DNA of 64,000 nt from Thalassotalea sp. PS06 (GCF_007197775.1 NZ_CP041638.1:372001-436000); one strand, 5' to 3'; shown: positions 27,671 through 34,544, numbered from the stretch's first letter. Notes: generated by a model from the sequence alone, not told the origin. Numbers and translations are program-made.

Positions 27671-28540
27671 ATGAAACGAGTAATGTCTGCCTTAGTGTCT
27701 GTGTTTGCCATGCTTTGTATGGCGGTTACGAGTCCGCTAGTGATGGCAAAACCCGCTAAAACCCTGCCTCAAGTCAGTGTTCAGCTGTGGTCGGTAAAAG
27801 AAGACTTAGCCAAAGATGTCGATGGCACCTTAACAAAACTTGCCGAACTTGGATTCGCCGGTGTCGAATTTGCCGGAGAATTCGGTAAATATGCGGATAA
27901 TCCTGAAGCACTAAAGCAAAAAATGGATGCGTTGGGGCTTACTGGCAGTGGTGCTCATGTCAGCTTTGAACAGTTAAACTCCGATAACATTAAACAAACC
28001 GTCGCTTTTTATCGCACTCTGGGGGTAAGTTATTTGATTATTGGCTGGGATGAGAGAGCCTGGGATGAAAAGCGAATTGATGAAGTGGTGACTCTGTTAA
28101 ATCAGGCGGCTGAAGACCTCAAGGCTTATGATATGCAGGTTGGCTTTCATAATCATGACCACGAATTTAACACCTACCAAAACGCAACGTTCTGGGATTA
28201 TATCGCCCGTAATACCCAAGGTTCTGTAATCATGCAGCAGGATGTTGGCTGGACCACGTATGCTGGTAAAGATCCGGTTGAATATGTGAAACGCTATCCG
28301 GGACGCACGCAAACGACTCATTACAAAGTGGTGGCTAAGGATAAATATCCAGATTTGGTGCCGCTGATTGGTGAGGGAGCTACCGATTGGCCAGCTTTGG
28401 TAAGCGCCAATATTGAAGTCGGCGGTACCCACTGGCTGGTGGTTGAGCAGGAGGAAAATCCGGAGGGACTAACCCGGATGCAGGCCGTAGAAAAATCCTA
28501 TCAGGCATTGCTCACCTTCTTGCAGCAATACCAGAAATAG
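27671..28540 (+). CDS. Exported sugar isomerase/epimerase-like TIM barrel
   Basis: 289 residues with a signal peptide (1-26, ending VMAKP). The mature protein is of the same superfamily as the gene at 22962 but only distantly similar: VQLWSVKEDL (about 37-46), LAELGFAGVEFAG, GFHNHDHEF (about 157-165), MQQDVGWTTYAG (about 188-199) and HYKVVAKDKYPDLVPLIGEG (about 217-236, in parts), ending with WLVVEQEE. Such exported members are found with GMC dehydrogenases and may cleave or convert 3-keto-sugars in the periplasm; this is inference. It follows the GMC gene by 11 bases. Confidence 0.86.
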   Translation: MKRVMSALVSVFAMLCMAVTSPLVMAKPAKTLPQVSVQLWSVKEDLAKDVDGTLTKLAELGFAGVEFAGEFGKYADNPEALKQKMDALGLTGSGAHVSFEQLNSDNIKQTVAFYRTLGVSYLIIGWDERAWDEKRIDEVVTLLNQAAEDLKAYDMQVGFHNHDHEFNTYQNATFWDYIARNTQGSVIMQQDVGWTTYAGKDPVEYVKRYPGRTQTTHYKVVAKDKYPDLVPLIGEGATDWPALVSANIEVGGTHWLVVEQEENPEGLTRMQAVEKSYQALLTFLQQYQK

Positions 28541-28694
28541 TCAGGCTATCCTGCCCAATAGGCTTAGCCGACTTGTTCAAGCTAATTAGATAGTTATGCG
28601 GCTCACAAGATGCGGAATTTGAGTTATCCATGGATGTGAGCCAAGCTTGATGCAAGGTAATTGAACCGCACTTACGTGCTAACCTACAGGATTT

Positions 28695-30062
28695 ATTATC
28701 CAGACCATCTCTCCGTTTCGACGCATCTTAATTATTTTCACCCTGGTATTTAGCGGTGAGATAATCTTCAGCCTGCCATTTCATGTAGCGCGTTTTTTTC
28801 GACCCAGCTTTCTCGAAGTTTTTCAGCTTAACAACACTCAGTTAGGGGACGTGTTTGGCCTTTATGGTTTGTTAGCAATGCTCGCTTACTTTCCAGGTGG
28901 TCCGTTAGCCGACAGATTTTCCGCAAAAATATTAATGACGATATCGCTCTGGCTTACCGCCGCCGGCGGTCTTTATCTGGTGCAAATTCCGTCGTTGAGT
29001 GGACTTACCTGGTTATTTGCCTACTGGGGCGTGACGACGATTTTTCTATTCTGGGCAGCAATGATCAAGCTTACCCGCTTATGGGGCGGTGAAAATTCAC
29101 AAGGTAAGGCATTTGCAGTATTGGATGGTGGACGCGGTTTTGTCGCTGCCGGCGCAGCAACCATTGGGGTCGTATTAATGGCGTTGGTAGCTCCAGAAGT
29201 AACCAATGGCGCTGAACAGCAGCGCCAGGGCCTGCAAGCGGTTATCAGTTTCTATGGCATCGCCACATTTTCGGCAGGACTTCTGGTATTACTTATTATC
29301 CCATCGGAAAATCATCAGGATAAATCGGATACAGCGCAATTCAATGAATCGTCTGATAAACCCATTGATAAGCCGCTTGATAACCCGGTTAATAGCCCCA
29401 TTGATAAGCCGGGGGAGCAGCAATCTGGGCAAAGCGTTCGTTCAGAGTATACCCTTTGGGAAGATATTGGTTATGTGCTTAAGCGTCCGGTTATCTGGTT
29501 ACAAGGGTTAATTGTTCTGACCGCTTATTGTGGATACAAAGGGCTGGATTATTTTGGCCTGTATCTAACCACCGTGTTTTCTTATACCCCTATTGAATCC
29601 TCGCAATTTGTTGCCAATGTGTCGTATGTCAGACTTGGCGCTGCAATAGTGGCAGGGGTGATAGCCGACAAAATAGGCATAGGCAAAACCGTTACTGCAA
29701 TTTTTGTGTTGCTTCTGGCAAGTTTCCTTATCTACCTGCCGTTTGGCGATGCGGAAACCGTGTGGATTAAAGTCAATATTGTTGCCACCTTTTTGTTGGT
29801 GTTTGCGGTGAGGGCAATTTATTTTGCCTTGTTGGAAGAAAGTCAGGTGGCAACCAGTCGTACCGGCATTGCCGTGGGTATTATTTCCGTAGTCGGATTT
29901 ACTCCGGATATTTTCTTTGCACCAATTGCCGGACGATTATTGGACGGCGCACCGGGCGTTACCGGTTTCCATCACTTGTTCCTATTGCTGGCGGTGATAT
30001 CGGTTATTGGCGCTGTCGCGAGTTGGCGCCTGTTAACGCACATCAAACAAAATCTCTCATAA
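28695..30062 (+). CDS. MFS transporter with no canonical start codon
   Basis: About 455 residues and 12 transmembrane helices. The first GTG in frame is at 28851, but that would remove the first helix: translation upstream gives a clear TM1 (FRRILIIFTLVFSGEIIFSL) and the loop FFRPSFLEVFQLNNTQLGD before FGLYGLLAMLAYFPGGPLADRF, an MFS motif-A region. The frame opens at 28683 and contains no ATG, GTG or TTG before 28851. AGGA at 28688-28691 precedes ATT 28695 and ATC 28698, so a rare AUU/AUC start, or a lost start codon, is implied. A low-complexity D/N-K-P repeat (IDKPLDNPVNSPIDKP) lies in the central loop. Probably the last working gene of the sugar cluster. Confidence 0.75.
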   Translation: MIQTISPFRRILIIFTLVFSGEIIFSLPFHVARFFRPSFLEVFQLNNTQLGDVFGLYGLLAMLAYFPGGPLADRFSAKILMTISLWLTAAGGLYLVQIPSLSGLTWLFAYWGVTTIFLFWAAMIKLTRLWGGENSQGKAFAVLDGGRGFVAAGAATIGVVLMALVAPEVTNGAEQQRQGLQAVISFYGIATFSAGLLVLLIIPSENHQDKSDTAQFNESSDKPIDKPLDNPVNSPIDKPGEQQSGQSVRSEYTLWEDIGYVLKRPVIWLQGLIVLTAYCGYKGLDYFGLYLTTVFSYTPIESSQFVANVSYVRLGAAIVAGVIADKIGIGKTVTAIFVLLLASFLIYLPFGDAETVWIKVNIVATFLLVFAVRAIYFALLEESQVATSRTGIAVGIISVVGFTPDIFFAPIAGRLLDGAPGVTGFHHLFLLLAVISVIGAVASWRLLTHIKQNLS

Positions 30063-30066
30063 AAAA

Positions 30067-30088
30067 GCCCTGCAGAGCAGGGCCTTTC
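30067..30088 (+). terminator. Weak terminator after the MFS gene
   Basis: GCCCTGC / GCAGGGC arms around AGA, preceded by six A and followed only by CTTTC. Confidence 0.6.
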
Positions 30089-30111
30089 ACCAGACAATTA
30101 GCAATAGCTAA

Positions 30112-30300
30112 TGCCTGAGAGCTATTTCCAGATACTATTCCAAGGCAACCCTAGCTGATGATGGTAAATCTATTGATGTTTTGTTGCCCTTAACCGCCGA
30201 CAGAGTAGTGCAGATAGACTTTACTGGCCTTCGCGATACAAAAGGCCGTCAGGTAAGTGTTGATAAGGTTTATTACACCTTGAATCAGTTGCTTAAATAA
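30112..30300 (+). pseudogene. C-terminal remnant of a secreted sugar-cluster protein
   Basis: A frame without start codon that ends at TAA 30298-30300 and reads like a protein C-terminus: RYYSKATLADDGKSIDVLLP, then ADRVVQIDFTGLRDTKG, then VSVDKVYYTLNQLLK. Such tails (hydrophobic ID/L-xGL-xDxxG ... YYTLN) end multidomain cytochrome/heme or dehydrogenase proteins that often accompany GMC and Gfo/Idh clusters. Only about 60 residues remain and nothing upstream continues it. Deletion left the fragment, with the terminator of the MFS gene just before. The family identity is a guess from the pattern. Confidence 0.45.
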
Positions 30301-30310
30301 AAATAATTGA

Positions 30311-30375
30311 AGCTAGTTACCGTTGGGACTTTCCTTAGGAAGACACCCTGACCGTAACTAGCTAACGGCAACTAG
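30311..30375. repeat. Inverted-repeat block at the head of hairpin array 1
   Basis: AGCTAGTTAC (30311-30320) is repeated inverted as GTAACTAGCT (30354-30363) and again, with one mismatch over 12, as AACGGCAACTAG (30364-30375). A small TTCC/GGAA hairpin lies inside. Alternative foldings are possible, so the block could switch structure. Confidence 0.55.
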
Positions 30376-30376
30376 A

Positions 30377-30490
30377 AGCATATTTAGATGCTCCTCGAGA
30401 TAAGTAATATCTCGACTCCAACATTTCAGTTTACTGAAACTCCACCTTCAAAATACTCAGTATTTTGACTCCAACTGCGAAGCTTCCCTC
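30377..30490. repeat. Hairpin array 1 with CTCCAAC linkers
   Basis: Five different hairpins follow one another: AGCAT/ATGCT (30377-30392), TCGAGATA/TATCTCGA (30395-30415), TTTCAGT/ACTGAAA (30424-30439), TCAAAATAC/GTATTTTGA (30448-30468) and GAAGCTTC (30479-30486). Between them stands a short conserved linker: CTCC, CTCCAACA, CTCCACCT, CTCCAACT, CCTCTACAAC. Stem sequences share nothing while linkers are conserved, the reverse of ordinary palindromic repeats. It lies just before arsH. Confidence 0.75.
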
Positions 30491-30578
30491 TACAACTATG
30501 GAAAATACTTAAATTAATTTCGTCTTTTTCTAACGGCCTTCGTCTTATAAGTAAAATGTCCAGGAACCAGGAGAAATT

Positions 30579-31343
30579 ATGGACTATTTGCAAAACGAAA
30601 CCTTTAACTTTGCGCCCAAAACTTTGGCGACAAGTACCCACAAGCCACGCATACTCGTACTTTATGGCTCACTGCGAGAAAAATCCATGAGCCGTTATGC
30701 GGCCATTGAAGCGGGAAAAATTCTCGAGTACTTTGGCGCTGAGATAAAATTCTTTAATCCAAAAGACCTGCCATTGTTTGATAATGGCGAATCTGTGCAG
30801 CACCCAAAGGTGCAGGAACTGCGCGAGCTGGTGAAATGGTCAGAAGCTCAGGTTTGGTCATCGCCGGAAATCCACGGCAATATGTCTGGGGTAATGAAAA
30901 ACCAGATTGACTGGATCCCGTTAAGCGATGGTGCGGTGCGCCCAACCCAAGGGAAAACTCTGGCGGTCATGCAGGTAAGTGGCGGTTCGCAAAGCTTTAA
31001 TGCTGTGAATAATATGCGAATTCTTGGCCGTTGGATGCGAATGTTAACCATCCCAAACCAATCGTCTGTAGCCAAAGCCTGGCAGGAATTTAACGAGGAT
31101 GGATCGATGAAAGCATCCGCATTTCGCGAGCGTATTGTTGATGTGATGGAAGAGTTAATGAAGTTCACGCTATTAACACGTGACAACAAAGACATGTTGG
31201 TTGACCGCTACAGTGAGAGAAATATACAAACGAAAGCGCGTATAGAAAAGGAAGTTGCTCAAGCTGATGTTATAGAAACGTCAAAAGCTAAACCGTCATG
31301 CTGCAGTCCTGAGAAACCGCGAGTGAAAACATCTTGCTGTTAA
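30579..31343 (+). CDS. arsH: ArsH-type NADPH-dependent FMN reductase with cysteine tail
   Basis: 254 residues. The flavodoxin-like FMN reductase core shows [13 protein letters not shown] (about 28-40), LPLFDNGES, the [19 protein letters not shown] segment (about 93-111, in parts) and [20 protein letters not shown] (about 128-147, in parts), all typical of ArsH, which oxidises organoarsenicals or acts as an NADPH-FMN/azo reductase. The end carries two CC pairs, [17 protein letters not shown], beyond the normal ArsH length, a possible metalloid- or metal-binding tail. No arsR, acr3 or arsC lies nearby. AGGAGAAA precedes the ATG. Confidence 0.88.
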   Translation: MDYLQNETFNFAPKTLATSTHKPRILVLYGSLREKSMSRYAAIEAGKILEYFGAEIKFFNPKDLPLFDNGESVQHPKVQELRELVKWSEAQVWSSPEIHGNMSGVMKNQIDWIPLSDGAVRPTQGKTLAVMQVSGGSQSFNAVNNMRILGRWMRMLTIPNQSSVAKAWQEFNEDGSMKASAFRERIVDVMEELMKFTLLTRDNKDMLVDRYSERNIQTKARIEKEVAQADVIETSKAKPSCCSPEKPRVKTSCC

Positions 31344-31465
31344 AACGGACTCAGCGAAATCTAGCTCCAAAGCTTGCTTCCGGGGCTGGGAGTTCTGGGC
31401 AAATGGGCGCAGCTATTGCTACGCTTCAAAACACAATAGAGCGTTTTTCTGAAGGTAGATGGCGA

Positions 31466-31627
31466 TTAGTTATAGCCTAAGACAAAACACGTTTCGTCTT
31501 TCTCTACCTGACGACGCTCATCGCGTTTTGTAGAACCAGTGTTCATGCTCTCCTGGCGGTGTTGATTTCTCAACTCCTCAGTTTCTTCGGAGTCAGATGA
31601 TACTTTATTAGCATTCGTTTCTTGCAT
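31466..31627 (-). CDS. Small hydrophilic protein, 53 residues
   Basis: A short open frame on the minus strand beginning MQETNANKVSSDSEETEELR and ending DETCFVLGYN. GAGGG stands 7 bases before the ATG, a good ribosome-binding site, and the composition (acidic then basic, soluble) is protein-like. A 16-base palindrome (31657-31672, TTTTAGT/ACTAAAA) lies 30 bases upstream and may be its promoter/operator. I do not recognise a family. A chance ORF cannot be excluded. Confidence 0.5.
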   Translation of the reverse strand: MQETNANKVSSDSEETEELRNQHRQESMNTGSTKRDERRQVEKDETCFVLGYN

Positions 31628-31925
31628 AATACGCCCTCAAAAACAGCAGATCTAATTTTTAGTGTACTAAAACCTCAAAAAGTTGCTCGCCCTTTTCCGG
31701 GCATTTACCCCTAATACCGCCCTCCTTAGCCTGCCATATCAACAGCTGATAGCACATAATTTGTTTATTGTTTCAATTGAATCAACAAGTTAAAAGAAAG
31801 ATTGCTACTCAAATTTTTACTGAAAATTTCGAGAAATTTATTTGTTTAAATTTGTATCCAAGCATCCTGAACTTGTTGGTCTACAAGCCCCTGCGTTATA
31901 ATTGCAGCACTTTAGTTTTTGAGAA
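31628..31925. other. Intergenic region upstream of dusA
   Basis: About 300 AT-rich bases. It has the palindrome TTTTAGTGTACTAAAA at 31657-31672 and the promoter region of dusA; no further gene is seen. Confidence 0.45.
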
Positions 31926-32930
31926 ATGTGTGTGAACGATAGACTTTCTGTGGCGCCAATGCTGGATTGGACTGATCGCCATTGTCGTTATTTCTACCGG
32001 GTGATGAGTAAAGAGACGGTGTTGTATACCGAAATGGTGACAACCGGGGCGATTCTTTTTGGTAAGGGCGATTACCTGGCGTTTAATGAAGAAGAACATC
32101 CTGTGGTGTTGCAACTTGGTGGTAGTGACCCAAAAGCGATGACCGAATGTGCCAAAATCGCTGAGCAGCGCGGCTATGATGCCATCAACATTAATGTTGG
32201 TTGTCCATCGGACAGGGTACAAAATGGTCGCTTCGGTGCTTGTTTAATGGCAGAACCTGAGCTGGTGGCGCAATGTGTCAGCGATATGCAAGCAGCGGTT
32301 TCAGTGCCAGTTACGGTCAAATCCCGTATCGGTATTGATGATCAGGATAGCTATGAGTTCTTGCAAAAGTTTATTGAGATTGTTTCCGCTGCAGGATGCG
32401 AGCATTTTATCATTCACGCTCGCAAAGCCTGGTTAAGCGGTTTGAGCCCGAAAGAAAATCGGGAAATTCCACCACTGGATTATTCTCGCGTCTATCAAAT
32501 TAAACAGGATTTTGAAGCGCTGAAAATCTCCATTAATGGTGGTATCACCAGCTTCGAGCAGTCTTTAGAGCACCTGAATCATATTGATGGGGTGATGATT
32601 GGCCGCGAGTTTTACCAAAATCCCTATTTGATGGCAATTGCCGATCAGGTGATTTACGGTAAAGACACACCCATTTTAACCCGCGAAGCGATTATCGATG
32701 AGATGTGCGCTTATATTGATCAGCAAATAAAGCCTGCAGCACCGGGACAGCATACACCGCGTGTCTGGCATATCGTTCGTCATATGCTGGGGTTATGTAA
32801 TGGTTTGCCAGGCGCGAGAAAGTTCCGTCGCTATTTGTCTGAGAATGCAGGTAAAGAGGGCGCGGATTCGCAAGTGCTGCGCGAAGCCTTTGCTTTGACC
32901 GGCCAGGCGGTTACTGAACAGGCGTCTTAG
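31926..32930 (+). CDS. dusA: tRNA-dihydrouridine synthase A
   Basis: 334 residues. [19 protein letters not shown] (about 8-26), [22 protein letters not shown] (about 90-111, in parts, with the catalytic cysteine in GACLM) and [20 protein letters not shown] (about 173-192) are the marks of DusA rather than DusB or DusC. The FMN enzyme reduces uridine 20/20a in the D-loop of tRNA with NADPH. The start may be ATG 31926 or GTG 31932. A good terminator follows. Confidence 0.95.
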   Translation: MCVNDRLSVAPMLDWTDRHCRYFYRVMSKETVLYTEMVTTGAILFGKGDYLAFNEEEHPVVLQLGGSDPKAMTECAKIAEQRGYDAININVGCPSDRVQNGRFGACLMAEPELVAQCVSDMQAAVSVPVTVKSRIGIDDQDSYEFLQKFIEIVSAAGCEHFIIHARKAWLSGLSPKENREIPPLDYSRVYQIKQDFEALKISINGGITSFEQSLEHLNHIDGVMIGREFYQNPYLMAIADQVIYGKDTPILTREAIIDEMCAYIDQQIKPAAPGQHTPRVWHIVRHMLGLCNGLPGARKFRRYLSENAGKEGADSQVLREAFALTGQAVTEQAS

Positions 32931-32967
32931 CTACTACATCTTAATCCAGCGTTAAATGCAATGTTAA

Positions 32968-32994
32968 GCGGGACACTTTAACTGTCCCGTTTTT
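32968..32994 (+). terminator. Terminator of dusA
   Basis: CGGGACA / TGTCCCG stem (32969-32975 and 32983-32989) with a 7-base loop, followed by TTTTT. Confidence 0.9.
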
Positions 32995-33372
32995 GATCCT
33001 GTCTCTTTTACATCCCGCATTTAAACCGACAGTTTCAAGTCATATCCCCATATCGGAAAATCGGTCCTGATTTACGGAAATCTACTTGATTGTTTTTCTC
33101 TTAACCTTGTGGATTGAACCGAAGAAAGGCTTGCTTCGTAAAGGTTTCGAAAATTAATTTATTTTTATTTGCGCCAAACTGAACCTTTTTGTAGTTTGCT
33201 GCGACTAAAGAGTAAATCCAAACCAAGACATGGTAAGAGTGGTTTAAAAGCTGGTACAGAATGTACTCTATTAATTCAAAGAGCAATACAAAGAGCAGTA
33301 GACCCAGCAATACAAAGTAACCTGAACAACACCGGGTTTGGTAATTTTAACTGAGATTAGGACGAGGCTGAC
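32995..33372. other. Gene-poor stretch before the small membrane protein
   Basis: About 380 bases. Open frames on both strands (33101-33310 and 33169-33354) overlap each other, match no family and have no ribosome-binding sites, so I take them as chance. A repeated AATACAAAG(A/T) motif (AGCAATACAAAG twice, 33282-33317) is the only pattern noticed. Likely the promoter and leader of the following small gene. Confidence 0.4.
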
Positions 33373-33516
33373 ATGCCAAATTTAATTGTTTTTTTCGCTA
33401 TCTTAATGGTTCCGGCAGCCTGTTTGCTGGGTAGTTCTATCATTGCGTCGCTTCTGGAACGGGAAAACCTTGAGTCTGTGCGTAAGTCGCAAATGCCTTC
33501 TACGAACAATAACTAA
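33373..33516 (+). CDS. Small single-span membrane protein, 47 residues
   Basis: MPNLIVFFAILMVPAACLLG begins a short protein with one strongly hydrophobic helix (about 3-28) and a charged tail (LLERENLESVRKSQ). GAGG stands 7 bases before the ATG. This topology is common among small bacterial inner-membrane proteins. No family is recognised. It is followed by the repeat-rich region and by the psp operon. Confidence 0.5.
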   Translation: MPNLIVFFAILMVPAACLLGSSIIASLLERENLESVRKSQMPSTNNN

Positions 33517-33840
33517 TCTCGGCCCCAGACTAACTCCTTATTTAATCTCCGCTCCACTCGTTGCCCTGCAACAAGGTTCTCCAACATCCAATTTCACTAT
33601 TAAATTTTGATTCCCTGTAGTGTCAGGGAATGACGCAACTAAAAGCTTTATTTGCCTAAGAGGTAAGCGCTGCTGGTGGAAGAGGTAAGCGCTGCTGGTT
33701 ATGGCCATGGATTGGTCGGTATGCCGAAAATGCATGGATGCCGGCATGGACGCTGGTATGTCGGAAATGTCTGGAACATATTTCCGATTCAATTTTCGGT
33801 GGAAGAAAAAGCCACTTCTGCTTCCACCTTCCACCTGCCA
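33517..33840. other. Non-coding stretch with short direct repeats and palindromes
   Basis: A 20-base direct repeat (AAGAGGTAAGCGCTGCTGGT) stands at 33658 and again at 33680, with a 22-base period. Short palindromes follow (ATGGCCAT, ATGCCGGCAT). It ends in TTCCACC tracts that also border the hairpin array. Overlapping open frames here have no coding features. Confidence 0.55.
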
Positions 33841-34098
33841 ACCAGCGCTAGGCGCAATCTTCGATTGCATGCTTAGAACGAAGGGGACATGTCGCATGCG
33901 ACACTACGGGTACATAAACCACAGGTTTATTCCGGGTACGCAACGTAAATCGTTGCTCCGAGTACATGAATCGAAGATTCATTTCGGGTTAGAGCGGCTC
34001 TAAACTCGAAGGGCGTTGTCTGCCCGTACCCGGAACAAAATCTTGATTTTGTGTACCCGGAACCGAAATTACTTTCGGTGTACTCGAAACAAATGACC

Positions 34099-34157
34099 CT
34101 TATCAGCGTGCCAGGAGTGAAACGTGCCAGGAACGAAGTGTGCTCTGATCTTCCACC
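34099..34157. repeat. Direct repeat module, copy 1
   Basis: CTTATCAGC followed by two 16-base units (GTGCCAGGAGTGAAAC, GTGCCAGGAACGAAGT) and GTGCTCTGATCTTCCACC. A second, diverged copy lies at 34240-34298. Confidence 0.75.
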
Positions 34158-34197
34158 TTCCACCTTCGACTTCCACCTTCCACTTCCACCTTCACCC
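34150..34197. repeat. TTCCACC microsatellite tract
   Basis: About six near-repeats of TTCCACC(T) with CTTCGAC and CACTTCC variants, lying between the two repeat modules; similar tracts stand at 33821-33837 and 34292-34320. Confidence 0.7.
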
Positions 34198-34239
34198 CTC
34201 TAGTGCTAAGCGCAATCTTCGATTGCATGCTAGGAGCTG

Positions 34240-34298
34240 ATTATCAGCGTGCCGGGCGTGAAACATGCTAGGAACGCAGTGTGCTCTTATCTTCCACC
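34240..34298. repeat. Direct repeat module, copy 2
   Basis: ATTATCAGC, GTGCCGGGCGTGAAAC, ATGCTAGGAACGCAGT, GTGCTCTTATCTTCCACC; about 85% like copy 1 by eye. Confidence 0.75.
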
Positions 34299-34328
34299 TC
34301 CCACCTTATTCTCCCACCTTTTTGTTAT

Positions 34329-34361
34329 GGTTGGTCAAATCCACTAACCGGTTGGTGAAAT
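34329..34361 (+). promoter_or_regulatory. Candidate enhancer (UAS) of the psp operon
   Basis: GGTTGGTCAAAT (34329-34340) and GGTTGGTGAAAT (34350-34361) are near-identical direct repeats 21 bases apart, two helical turns, about 100-130 bases before a sigma54-type promoter. This is the spacing expected for a bacterial enhancer-binding protein such as PspF. Confidence 0.5.
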
Positions 34362-34462
34362 TTGCCAATTAACGAACAAAAGCATCGAGCCACTTTTCCC
34401 TGTTAAAAAATCACCATCCTCTACAGCCCTTTAAAAACAATGGGTTAACAAAAAATAACAAA

Positions 34463-34479
34463 TTGGCACAGCACTTGTA
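34463..34479 (+). promoter_or_regulatory. Sigma54-type promoter of the psp operon
   Basis: TTGGCACAGCACTTGTA fits the -24/-12 consensus TGGCAC-N5-TTGCA with one change (GC to GT in the -12 element). psp operons are classical sigma54/PspF targets. Transcription would start near 34490, about 55 bases before the first gene. Confidence 0.65.
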
Positions 34480-34544
34480 AGTACTAAACCATCAATTAGT
34501 GATTAATTAACAAAACATACATATCAGTATGGTAAGGGTTGAAA

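Larger units (their letters stand above)
33854..34300. repeat. Hairpin array 2: variable stems, conserved linkers
   Basis: At least ten distinct hairpins in 450 bases, joined by a conserved linker. Stems: GCAATC/GATTGC (33854, repeated at 34212), TGTCGCATGCGACA (33890), ATAAACC/GGTTTAT (33914), GCAACG/CGTTGC (33940), ATGAATC/GATTCAT (33966), TTAGAGC/GCTCTAA (33989), GGGC/GCCC (34011), ACAAAATC/GATTTTGT (34035), ACCGAAA/TTTCGGT (34062), GCTGAT/ATCAGC (34236). Linkers: TCCGGGTAC, TCCGAGTAC, TTCGGGTT up to about 33990, then the same linker inverted, GTACCCGGA (twice) and GTACTCGAA. The right part uses a second linker, RTGCYAGGA. No coding capacity is apparent. It lies upstream of the psp operon promoter. 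Confidence 0.8.

Noticed and set aside
28561..28682. GGCTCACA/TGTGAGCC inverted repeat before the MFS gene as a mobile element
   Set aside because: Only 8-bp arms with a ~30-base loop and no second copy in the window; too little to claim an element.
28851..30062. MFS protein starting at GTG 28851
   Set aside because: This start would lose the first transmembrane helix, which is clearly encoded upstream in the same frame.
33538..34163. Several overlapping frames of 60-119 codons on both strands
   Set aside because: They arise from repeats and palindromes of the hairpin array, overlap each other in several frames and have no signals of translation.
33854..34300. CRISPR array
   Set aside because: The spacing suggests repeats and spacers, but the constant part is only 8-9 bases, the variable parts are self-complementary, it turns orientation midway and no cas gene is near.
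33854..34300. Integron cassette array (attC sites)
   Set aside because: There is no integrase gene, no cassette ORFs between hairpins, and the stems are too short and lack the R'/R'' core sites.
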